Source of the DNA: Burkholderiales bacterium
GTDB taxonomy: Bacteria; Pseudomonadota; Gammaproteobacteria; Burkholderiales; SG8-39
Direction: 5' to 3'
Assembly (NCBI GenBank): GCA_005777205.1
Contig: SXNB01000164.1
Span: 1 to 5,508, forward strand
DNA: 5,508 bases
In this document: positions 1 through 5,372 of the stretch, piece after piece
Layout of the letters: every line of letters begins with the position of its first letter
Numbering within the stretch: the first letter of the stretch is position 1
Notes under the pieces: model-generated
Databases searched by the model: none
Told to the model about the DNA's origin: nothing
The model's input: the letters and a program-made list of their open reading frames with translations, nothing else
Program-made: the position numbers and the translations under genes

Positions 1-631
1 CGCCCGGCGCCTGTGGCGCCGGCGCCTCGCCGTCCACCGTGAGGCCGAAATCGCGCGGCTTGCCACGGATCATGCCGCTCAGGGGCCAGCCCACCAGCAG
101 CACCAGCACGCCGGAGCAGAATGCGGTGACGCGCCAGCCGTAGGTCACGAGCATCCAGGCCACCAGCGGCACCGCCAGGCCGCCCAGCGCGTGGCCGAGC
201 TGCATGGTCGCCATGGCGCGCGCGCGCCAGCGCTCGAACCAGTGGATGAGGGCGAAGTTGAGCGGGAAGAAGCCGCACATGCTGGCGCCGGTGGCGGCGA
301 CGAGAAACGCCAGGTAGAACTGTAGCAGCGAGTCGATGAAGGCAAGCAGCATGAAGCCGGCGCCGAACAGCGTGACGCCGATGCGCACCACGCCGCGCGT
401 GCCGAAGCGGTCCAGGCACCAGCCCAACAGCGGACCCAGGATCGCCGATTCCACCTGGTGTAGCGCCGCGGCGCCGGAGAGTTCGGTCTTGGACCAGCCG
501 CGGTCGTCGCGCAGGATGGCGAAGTAGGCGCCGAAGGACTGGTGCAGCAGGCTGGTTTGCAGGAACTGGATGCCGGTGCCGGCGGCCACCAGCCACCAGC
601 CGCGGAACACGTCCTGGAAACGTCTTTTCAT
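1..631 (-). CDS. MFS transporter, N-terminal part (runs off the left edge)
   Basis: This is an inner-membrane secondary transporter of the major facilitator superfamily; the substrate cannot be read. The visible 210 residues begin MKRRFQDVFRGWW and hold about six hydrophobic segments (roughly residues 12-40, 52-72, 80-98, 103-125, 143-163 and 167-187). A motif-A-like loop, GWCLDRFGTRG (residues 70-80), lies between segments 2 and 3. The WFERWRARAMA stretch (131-141) before segment 5 recalls oxalate/formate-antiporter and monocarboxylate-like MFS proteins. Residues about 188-210, with the Ala/Pro-rich EAPAPQAPG, look like the start of the central cytoplasmic loop. The C-terminal half is outside the window. 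The start is fixed by an in-frame TAA only four codons upstream (643-641). No Shine-Dalgarno sequence precedes the ATG, and a TAGGCT -10-like hexamer lies 11 bases upstream, so a very short leader is possible. Family confidence is high; substrate unknown. Confidence 0.88.
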   Translation of the reverse strand, partial: MKRRFQDVFRGWWLVAAGTGIQFLQTSLLHQSFGAYFAILRDDRGWSKTELSGAAALHQVESAILGPLLGWCLDRFGTRGVVRIGVTLFGAGFMLLAFIDSLLQFYLAFLVAATGASMCGFFPLNFALIHWFERWRARAMATMQLGHALGGLAVPLVAWMLVTYGWRVTAFCSGVLVLLVGWPLSGMIRGKPRDFGLTVDGEAPAPQAPG

Positions 632-665
632 CGCTTGGGGTTAGCCTACACCGGGCGCAGCAGAC

Positions 666-692
666 GCGCCGCCACTGTTTTGCTCGCGGCGC
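666..692. repeat. 7-bp inverted repeat upstream of the MFS gene
   Basis: GCGCCGC (666-672) and GCGGCGC (686-692) are perfect complements separated by 13 bases. The repeat lies between the MFS start and the end of the broken upstream reading frame. No T-run follows on either strand, so it is not a convincing terminator. It could be an operator, the stump of one, or chance in GC-rich DNA. Confidence 0.3.
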
Positions 693-694
693 GG

Positions 695-1009
695 TCAACG
701 CCCGCGCCCCGCGGTCTGTTGCTGTGGGATGAACCGGCTCGCTTGCACCAGCCAGCCCGGCGTCGCGCTGCACCTGGTCCAGCGCTGGCGTTCATGGAAG
801 GGCTGGGCGGGGCGATCGACGCCATGCCGATGCACGCGCGGCATCTGGTCACGCTGGAACAGCAGCGGCTGCGCCTTTTGGTTTTCGGCGAAGATGGTGC
901 TGCCCTTGGCGATCTTCTCCGCCTCGCCGCCGCTCGTGAAGAACACCAGCGCCACCTTCGGGTCGTAGACCTTCGAGCGCGCGAGGCTGTTTTGCGCAAT
1001 GCCGTCCAT
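695..1009 (-). pseudogene. Remnant of a Crp-like cyclic-nucleotide-binding protein
   Basis: The reading frame gives 104 residues. Residues 1-56 (MDGIAQNSLARSKVYDPKVA to FQRDQM) look like a well-kept N-terminus of a small cyclic-nucleotide-binding-domain protein that I associate with Burkholderiales; the AKGSTIFAENQKA stretch is the usual first strand region of that fold. After residue 56 (near base 842) the translation becomes Arg/Pro/Gln-rich and unlike the family. The glycine-rich GEhFGEM-type turn, cNMP pocket and any DNA-binding domain are missing from this frame. IGMASIA, resembling the family's GEMASI, appears in a second frame at 831-811, suggesting a deletion of some 25-30 codons plus frameshift. 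A good ribosome site, GGGAAGAG at 1023-1016, sits 6 bases before the ATG, so the start looks authentic. A functional short protein is the alternative, but the tail composition argues against it. Confidence 0.6.
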
Positions 1010-1031
1010 ACGGTGCTCTTCCCTGCGGCGG

Positions 1032-1037
1032 ATTATG
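1032..1037 (-). promoter_or_regulatory. Possible -10 element for the Crp-like remnant
   Basis: Read on the minus strand, bases 1037-1032 are CATAAT, five of six matches to the TATAAT consensus, about 22 bases before the ATG at 1009 and just upstream of its ribosome site. No recognisable -35 hexamer is present at 16-18 bases spacing, so this is a weak call based on position and the -10 match alone. Confidence 0.35.
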
Positions 1038-1049
1038 CCGCATCGGGTT

Positions 1050-1055
1050 TAGAAT
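1050..1055 (+). promoter_or_regulatory. Possible -10 element for the dioxygenase-rhodanese gene
   Basis: TAGAAT at 1050-1055 matches TATAAT at five of six positions and lies 34 bases before the ATG at 1090. No clear -35 element stands 16-18 bases upstream. With the minus-strand CATAAT at 1037-1032, it would make 1010-1089 a back-to-back divergent promoter region of only 80 bases. Confidence 0.35.
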
Positions 1056-1075
1056 TCCCGCCTCCCCTGGCATCC

Positions 1076-1083
1076 AAGGCGAG
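1076..1083 (+). promoter_or_regulatory. Ribosome binding site deciding the start of the fusion gene
   Basis: AAGGCGAG at 1076-1083 is followed by six bases and the ATG at 1090. A second in-frame ATG at 1099 would put the spacing at 15 bases, so the first ATG is preferred. Confidence 0.55.
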
Positions 1084-1089
1084 TCGGCA

Positions 1090-3267
1090 ATGACGGCAAT
1101 GACGGCAAGGACTGCAACGGACCAGCGCGAGCAGGCGGTGCGCGACCTCATCGGGCGCGTGCGCGCTATCCAGGCGAACCAGGGTGTCACCCGCGCCGCG
1201 CTCGATGCGATCAAGGCCGAGCTGGTCGGTCTGGCAACACGCAGCGAGCTGTTCCCGCAGGCGCATTTCCAGAACACGCCAGGCCGGCCGGGCACCATCT
1301 ACCACTTGGCCGAGGACGTCGACGGCCGCTTCGCGCTCTACGGCTCGGCCGGCTTGCCGGGTAAGGCGCAGCCGCCGCACGACCACACCACCTGGGCCAT
1401 CATCGCCGGAGTCTACGGCGACGAGCACAACGTGTTCTACGAGTGCGTCGGCCGCGACCAGGTGCCGGGCGAAGGCAGGTTGCGCCAGTACGACGAGCTC
1501 ACGGTGCGCAAGGGCAACGCCTGCGCCCTGATGCCCACTGACTTTCACACTATCGAGGTCACCAGCGCCACCGACTCGCTGCACCTGCACCTGTATGGCA
1601 AGACGCTGGAGGACCTGCCCGATCGAATCACCTTCTCCTCCAGCGCCGGCGGCAAGTTCGCGCGCTTCATGGCTAAGCCGGTCATCCTCAGCCCGCGCCT
1701 CGCGCCGCAGGAACTGAAGGCGATGTGCGCTGATGGCGGCGAGATCGCGGTGCTGGACGTCCGCGAGGAGGGTGTGCATTCGCGAGGGCACTTGTTTCTC
1801 GCGGCCTCTGCGCCGATGTCGCACCTGGAGGCGCGCATCGGCCGCCTGGTGCCGCGCAAGGACACGCGCCTGGTGCTGGTGGACGACGACGAGGCGCTGG
1901 CCCAGCGCGCCGCGCGCGTGCTGCGCGCCATGGGCTACCGCGGCATGAGCGTGCTCGCCGGCGGCATGCCCGGCTGGAAGGCCGCCGGGCTGGAGGTGTA
2001 CTCGAACGTGCACGTACCTTCGAAGGCCTTCGGCGAGTACGTAGAACACGTCGAGGCAACGCCGCGCATCACCGCGGCGGAGCTGAAGGCAAAGCTGGAT
2101 GCGGGCGAGGACCTGGTGGTCCTCGATTCCCGGCCGATGAGCGAATACCGCGTCATGAACATCCCGGGCGCGTACGACTGCCCTGGCGCGGAACTGGTGC
2201 GCCGCGTGTTCGAGGTCGCGCCGCGGCCCGAGACCACCGTGGTGGTCAACTGCGCCGGCCGCACCCGCTCCATCATCGGCGCTCAGTCCCTGATCAACGC
2301 TGGCATCCCGAACAATGTCGTCGCGCTCAAGAACGGCACCATGGGCTGGCACCTCGCGGGCTTCGGCCTAGAGCGCGGCCAGGCGCGCATGGCCCCGGTG
2401 CCGAAGGGCGAGGCGCTCGCGAAGGCGAAGGCGGCGGCGGATCGCGTCGCGAAGCGCTTCGGCGTGAAGCGCGCGTCGCTCGCGGACCTGGAAGCCATGC
2501 GGGCGGAAACTGCGAGTACGACCTATGTATTCGACGTGCGCACGCCCGAGGAGTATGCGGCGGACCACCTGCAGGGCTCCATCAGCGCCCCCGGCGGGCA
2601 ACTGGTGCAGGCCACCGATACGTATGCCGCCGTGCGCAATGCGCGCATCGTCCTCATTGACGACGACGGCATCCGCGCCACCATGACCGCTTCGTGGCTG
2701 ATCCAGATGGGTTGGCCTGCCGTTTATACGATCGACTGCGCCCCCGCTTTTGCGGGCGCAGTCGAAACATCACGCCCCGGTGCCCCGCAAGCGCCCGACT
2801 GCTCGCGCGAAAAACCGCGCGACCTCGTGGAAAAGCTGAAGGCGGGAACGGTGGAGGTGTTGGATTTCGGCACCAGCATCGAATATCGCATAGGCCATAT
2901 TCCCGGTTCATCGTGGGCTATCCGCTCACGGATCCAGAACTACGCCGCGAAGCTTGCCACCGCGCAGACCCTTGTCTGCACCTCGTCGGACGGCGAGCAC
3001 GCGAAGTGGGCCGCCGGCGACCTGAGGCGACTCCTGGGCCGCGAAGTTTCCGTCCTCGAGGGCGGCACCGCCGCGTGGAAGGCCGAAGGGCTGGCCTTGG
3101 AGCAGGGCGAGACCCGGATGCTGGCGCCGCCCGAGGACATCTACTACAAGCCTTACGACGGTACCTCGCAGATCGAGTCCGCGATGCAGGACTACCTGCA
3201 GTGGGAACTGGACCTGCTCTCGCAGATCGAGCGCGATGTCGATTGCCGTTTCCGCAAGTTTGCTTGA
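1090..3267 (+). CDS. Cysteine-dioxygenase-like cupin fused to four rhodanese domains
   Basis: This 725-residue cytosolic protein lacks a signal peptide. Residues about 1-190 form a double-stranded beta-helix of the thiol dioxygenase-like family (COG5553 type): PPHDHTTW gives H97 and H99, DFHTIEV gives H153 as third iron ligand, and HLHLYG (165-170) holds the expected Tyr (Y169). Rhodanese domains follow at about 200-303, 325-430, 460-550 and 575-670. Active-site loops align as VDDDE (D265), NCAGRTRS (C388), IDDDG (D524) and TSSDG (S632), so only domain 2 has the catalytic Cys. The tail 671-725 (EDIYYKPYDGT, then DYLQWELDLLSQIERD) matches the conserved end I recall for tetra-rhodaneses. Separate dioxygenase and tetra-rhodanese proteins of about 190 and 530 residues would sum to this length, so it reads as a clean fusion. 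Coupled thiol oxidation and sulfane-sulfur transfer is inferred. Substrate could be cysteine, 3-mercaptopropionate or a persulfide. Confidence 0.9.
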   Translation: MTAMTARTATDQREQAVRDLIGRVRAIQANQGVTRAALDAIKAELVGLATRSELFPQAHFQNTPGRPGTIYHLAEDVDGRFALYGSAGLPGKAQPPHDHTTWAIIAGVYGDEHNVFYECVGRDQVPGEGRLRQYDELTVRKGNACALMPTDFHTIEVTSATDSLHLHLYGKTLEDLPDRITFSSSAGGKFARFMAKPVILSPRLAPQELKAMCADGGEIAVLDVREEGVHSRGHLFLAASAPMSHLEARIGRLVPRKDTRLVLVDDDEALAQRAARVLRAMGYRGMSVLAGGMPGWKAAGLEVYSNVHVPSKAFGEYVEHVEATPRITAAELKAKLDAGEDLVVLDSRPMSEYRVMNIPGAYDCPGAELVRRVFEVAPRPETTVVVNCAGRTRSIIGAQSLINAGIPNNVVALKNGTMGWHLAGFGLERGQARMAPVPKGEALAKAKAAADRVAKRFGVKRASLADLEAMRAETASTTYVFDVRTPEEYAADHLQGSISAPGGQLVQATDTYAAVRNARIVLIDDDGIRATMTASWLIQMGWPAVYTIDCAPAFAGAVETSRPGAPQAPDCSREKPRDLVEKLKAGTVEVLDFGTSIEYRIGHIPGSSWAIRSRIQNYAAKLATAQTLVCTSSDGEHAKWAAGDLRRLLGREVSVLEGGTAAWKAEGLALEQGETRMLAPPEDIYYKPYDGTSQIESAMQDYLQWELDLLSQIERDVDCRFRKFA
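2732..2765. repeat. Strong hairpin inside the rhodanese coding sequence
   Basis: TCGACTGCGCCC (2732-2743) and GGGCGCAGTCGA (2754-2765) are perfect 12-bp complements. An alternative fold adds an inner CCCGC/GCGGG stem around a TTTT loop (2748-2751) with a two-base CC bulge, giving about 14 pairs in 34 bases. It encodes the end of rhodanese domain 3 and the linker to domain 4 (around D549 to E562). No T-run follows on either strand, so it is not a normal intrinsic terminator. Its role is unknown. Confidence 0.7.
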
Positions 3268-3497
3268 GGAATTCCGATCACCATCTCGATGTACCAGCCG
3301 AGCGCACCGCGCTTCGCCAACTCGCGTTGTCCAGCGCCGCATCGCTGGCATTTGCGGACCTGAGCGTGCGCATCGGCATCGGCGTGCCACTGCCGCCGCC
3401 CGCGCCTATGTTGGAAGTGGCGCTGGTGCAAGCCTGCAGCTCTGTCTGGGCGCCGGGCTACTGGGCCTGGAACCACGACCGCCATATCTGGATTTGC

Positions 3498-3531
3498 GGC
3501 CGCCACGTCGTGGCGCGGCCCTTTTCTTTTT
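3498..3531 (+). terminator. Probable rho-independent terminator
   Basis: CGCCAC (3501-3506) pairs perfectly with GTGGCG (3510-3515) around a three-base loop. The stem can extend with GGC (3498-3500) against GCC (3518-3520) after a two-base bulge. The run TTTTCTTTTT (3522-3531) follows at once. It would end transcription from the dioxygenase-rhodanese gene and the decayed gene after it, and insulate mlrC, whose ATG is 19 bases after the T-run. Confidence 0.72.
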
Positions 3532-3538
3532 GTGCGGC

Positions 3539-3544
3539 TAAACT
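3539..3544 (+). promoter_or_regulatory. Possible -10 element of a leaderless mlrC promoter
   Basis: TAAACT at 3539-3544 resembles the -10 consensus and ends six bases before the mlrC ATG at 3551, so transcription would begin at or next to the start codon. The lack of any Shine-Dalgarno sequence before this ATG agrees. The expected -35 position falls in the terminator stem and shows no good match. Confidence 0.35.
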
Positions 3545-3550
3545 GCGTAC

Positions 3551-5041
3551 ATGCGCCTAGTCATTGCCCAGATGAAGCATGAGACCAACACCTTCTCCCC
3601 GGTGCCGACGCCGCTCGAGCGCTTCGCGCGCGGCCGCGCCACGCCGCTGGAAGGCGACAAGGTGCGGGAGGCCTTCAAGGGCACTGGTACCGCCATCGGC
3701 GCCTTCATCGAGGCCGCGGATAAGGAGGGCGCCGAGGTCGCCTACCCGGTGGCCGGCAACGCCGCGCCCAGCGGCCCGGTGCAGGCCGCGGCCTACGAGT
3801 ACATGGCTGGCCGCATTGTCTCGGCGGTGGCCAGGGGCTGCGACGCGGTGCTGCTCGACCTGCACGGCGCCATGGTCGCGGAGAAGCACGACGACGGCGA
3901 GGGCGAGTTGCTGAGGCGGATTCGCGAGGTGGCGCCCAAGGTGCCGATCGCCGTGGCGCTCGACATGCACACCAACCTGTCCCTGGAGATGGTGCGCCAC
4001 GCCACCACCATCGCCGGCTACCAGACCTATCCGCACGTGGACATGCACGAAACGGGCTTGCGTGCCGTGCGGCCGTTGCTGGCGCTGCTGGCGGGAAAGG
4101 CGAAGCCCGCAATGGCCGCCGGCACTCGCCCGATGCTGCCGCACGTGATGCGCCAGTCGAGCCTGGACTCGCCCAACAAGGAAATCCAGGCACGGGCGCG
4201 CGACATGGAGCGCCGCGGCGAGGCGCTCTCGGCGAGCTTCTTCGTCGGCTTCCCGCATGCCGACATTCCGATCGCCGGCAGTTCGGCGGTGGTGGTCACC
4301 GACGGCGACGCGGCGCGCGCGCAGGCGCTGGCCGGTGAGCTACTCGACATGGCCTGGAAGGCGCGCGAGCAGTTCGTCTACAAGGTCGAGCCTCTGCGCG
4401 AGTCCATCGCCCGCGCCATGCGCCTGCGTGCAGGGCCGGTGGTGCTGCTCGATCACTACGACAACTGCGCCTCGGGCGGCACCATGGACACCATGACGGT
4501 GCTGGGAGCGCTCATCGAGGCGGGCATCGAGGACGCCTGCGCCTTCGCCATCTGCGACTCGGCGGCAGTGGAGCAGATGAAGCGAGCCGGCGAGGGCGCG
4601 CGGGTGACGCTGTCGCTGGGCGGCAAGTCTGACCTGCCGTCGCTGGGGCTCAGGGGCCAGCCGCTTACGGTCACCGGCAACGTGCGCAAGCTCGTCAACG
4701 GCTTGTACCGCAACGAAGGTCCGATGGCGCGCGGCGAGCTCATGGACATGGGCGCGGCCGGGGTGCTGGACACCGGTCGGATCCAGATCGCGGTGATCTC
4801 CCGCCACGTCGAGCCGCACGACATTGCCGCGTTCAAGGCGCTGGGGCTGGACCCGGCGGCGCGGCGCTACGTGATGTTGAAGAGCCGCGTGCACTGGCGC
4901 GCTGGCCTGGGGCCGCTGGCGCGCGAGGTGATCGAGTGCGCCGGCACCGGGGTGTGCACCTCGGACTATTTCCAGCTGCGCTTCCGGCGCCTGCGCCGGC
5001 CGATCTATCCGCTGGATGTGGACTGCGTGCCGGGGGCTTGA
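3551..5041 (+). CDS. mlrC: M81 family metallopeptidase (microcystinase C / MlrC type)
   Basis: The 496-residue product is full length for the family and begins with the characteristic MRLVIAQMKHETNTFSP. MlrC of microcystin degraders is a zinc-dependent hydrolase acting on linearised peptides; most relatives have unknown natural substrates, so microcystin should not be assumed here. The metal site is visible: D138 and H140 in ALDMHTN and H162 in TYPHVDMHETG, the same D-x-H and 22-residue spacing as Asp184/His186/His208 of the studied enzyme. E11 of KHETN is a likely further ligand. LDLHGAMV (about residues 98-105) is another family signature. The N-terminal DUF1485-type domain covers roughly residues 1-290, and the MlrC C-terminal domain the rest, ending in RPIYPLDVD. 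No signal peptide is seen, so it should be cytosolic. It follows the terminator by 19 bases and has no ribosome site. The nearby Bug receptor fragment fits a peptide or amide uptake and hydrolysis role, by inference only. Confidence 0.92.
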   Translation: MRLVIAQMKHETNTFSPVPTPLERFARGRATPLEGDKVREAFKGTGTAIGAFIEAADKEGAEVAYPVAGNAAPSGPVQAAAYEYMAGRIVSAVARGCDAVLLDLHGAMVAEKHDDGEGELLRRIREVAPKVPIAVALDMHTNLSLEMVRHATTIAGYQTYPHVDMHETGLRAVRPLLALLAGKAKPAMAAGTRPMLPHVMRQSSLDSPNKEIQARARDMERRGEALSASFFVGFPHADIPIAGSSAVVVTDGDAARAQALAGELLDMAWKAREQFVYKVEPLRESIARAMRLRAGPVVLLDHYDNCASGGTMDTMTVLGALIEAGIEDACAFAICDSAAVEQMKRAGEGARVTLSLGGKSDLPSLGLRGQPLTVTGNVRKLVNGLYRNEGPMARGELMDMGAAGVLDTGRIQIAVISRHVEPHDIAAFKALGLDPAARRYVMLKSRVHWRAGLGPLAREVIECAGTGVCTSDYFQLRFRRLRRPIYPLDVDCVPGA

Positions 5042-5085
5042 GCGCTGGCGTATGCTGGCGGCTTGTTCGGCGAGGGCAGAAGGAC

Positions 5086-5346
5086 ATGAAACCAGAATTG
5101 ACGCTTTTGATCTGGGCCGCGCAGCTCCCGCTGGTGCAGGCGGTGGTCGCGGTGCAGGGCGCGCTGATGCAGGTCGGCCTGTCTGGTCTGGCCGGAAACT
5201 GCGATGGATTGCCTGAGATCAAGGGCTGGGGCGGGCGTGTCGCGCGCGCCCATCGGAACATGCTGGAGAGCCTGGTGCTGTTCGCCGCGCTGGTGCGAAA
5301 CCTGGTCGACCGGCTTACACTGGCAAACACGCGCCTCGCGCGTTGA
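5086..5346 (+). pseudogene. Truncated MAPEG family membrane protein
   Basis: The 86-residue frame starts MKPELTLLIWAAQLPLVQAV, a typical first transmembrane segment of bacterial MAPEG (membrane-associated eicosanoid/glutathione metabolism) proteins. AGNCDGLPEIKGWGGRVARA follows (about residues 36-55), and then HRNMLESLVLFAALV (56-70), the family's RAHxNxxE motif leading into helix 2. Full-length members have about 130 residues and four helices. Here the family match stops at V70 (near 5295), and a polar tail RNLVDRLTLANTRLAR ends at the TGA of 5344-5346. None of the three frames after 5295 continues the family sequence, and only 77 bases remain before the next gene, so this is a deletion rather than a simple frameshift. 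Translation signals are intact: GAGGG at 5072-5076 and AGAAGGA at 5078-5084. An unstable or non-functional stump is most likely. Confidence 0.7.
5316..5321 (+). promoter_or_regulatory. Possible -10 element for the Bug receptor gene
   Basis: TACACT, in the context GGCTTACACTGGC, resembles betaproteobacterial -10 elements and lies 52 bases before the GTG at 5373. It sits inside the abnormal 3' tail of the MAPEG stump, suggesting that tail was once the upstream region of the receptor gene. No clear -35 is seen. Confidence 0.3.
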
Positions 5347-5360
5347 GCATCCGCATTCCC

Positions 5361-5370
5361 GGGGAGGGGA
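5361..5370 (+). promoter_or_regulatory. Strong ribosome binding site before the Bug receptor start
   Basis: GGGGAGGGGA places a GGAGG core (5363-5367) five bases before the GTG at 5373. This makes GTG the authentic ancestral start and shows that the amber codon at 5388-5390 really falls inside the translated region. Confidence 0.6.
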
Positions 5371-5372
5371 AC

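Larger units (their letters stand above)
3289..3560 (+). pseudogene. Decayed gene for a small exported WxPGYWxW (YXWGXW-like) protein
   Basis: One frame of this stretch reads ALRQLALSSAASLAFA, which looks like the hydrophobic core and Ala-x-Ala end of a signal peptide. It continues DLSVRIGIGVPLPPPAP, then WAPGYWAWNHDRHIW (from base 3447) and GRHVVARP. This order (signal peptide, SVRIGIG, Pro-rich segment, WxPGYWxW, hxRHhWhxGRhVV) is that of small secreted or outer-membrane-associated YXWGXW-repeat proteins of Betaproteobacteria; their function is not well known. The frame has no ATG before the signal peptide. The only nearby ATG (3289) is one base out of frame and stops at 3361. A TTG at 3264, overlapping the rhodanese stop, is a poor alternative start. 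After GRHVVARP the frame runs into terminator sequence and overlaps the mlrC start instead of giving further WxPGxW repeats. A frameshifted, 3'-truncated gene is the best reading. Confidence 0.55.

Noticed and set aside
4..22. Perfect 8-bp hairpin CCGGCGCC/GGCGCCGG.
   Set aside because: Lies in the Ala/Pro-rich loop of the MFS gene, where GCG/CCG codons easily create palindromes; no T-run.
704..830. A plus-strand frame containing RGLLLWDEP, like an ABC ATPase Walker B segment.
   Set aside because: No Walker A or signature motif nearby, the following residues are Arg/Pro/Ala-rich, and the frame mirrors the minus-strand remnant; chance match.
1033..2352. A 439-codon open frame on the minus strand opposite the fusion gene.
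   Set aside because: Composition is His/Arg/Val/Ala-rich with no family motif, and it is antisense to a strongly supported coding frame; a by-product of high GC codon use.
2694..3290. Long plus-strand frame overlapping the rhodanese C-terminus and continuous with the WxPGYWxW relic.
   Set aside because: The part over the rhodanese is Arg/Pro-rich and meaningless. Only the section after about 3290 resembles a protein family, so the two should not be joined as one gene.
3557..4258. A 233-codon minus-strand frame over mlrC.
   Set aside because: Arg/His/Gly/Ala-rich shadow with no motif; mlrC covers the same bases with clear metal-site residues.
4984..4999. CCGGCG/CGCCGG inverted repeat near the end of mlrC.
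   Set aside because: Short, inside coding sequence and without a T-run; expected in GC-rich Arg/Leu codons.
5051..5056. TATGCT as a promoter for the MAPEG stump.
   Set aside because: No -35 partner at a sensible distance, and read-through from mlrC is equally likely; too weak to list.
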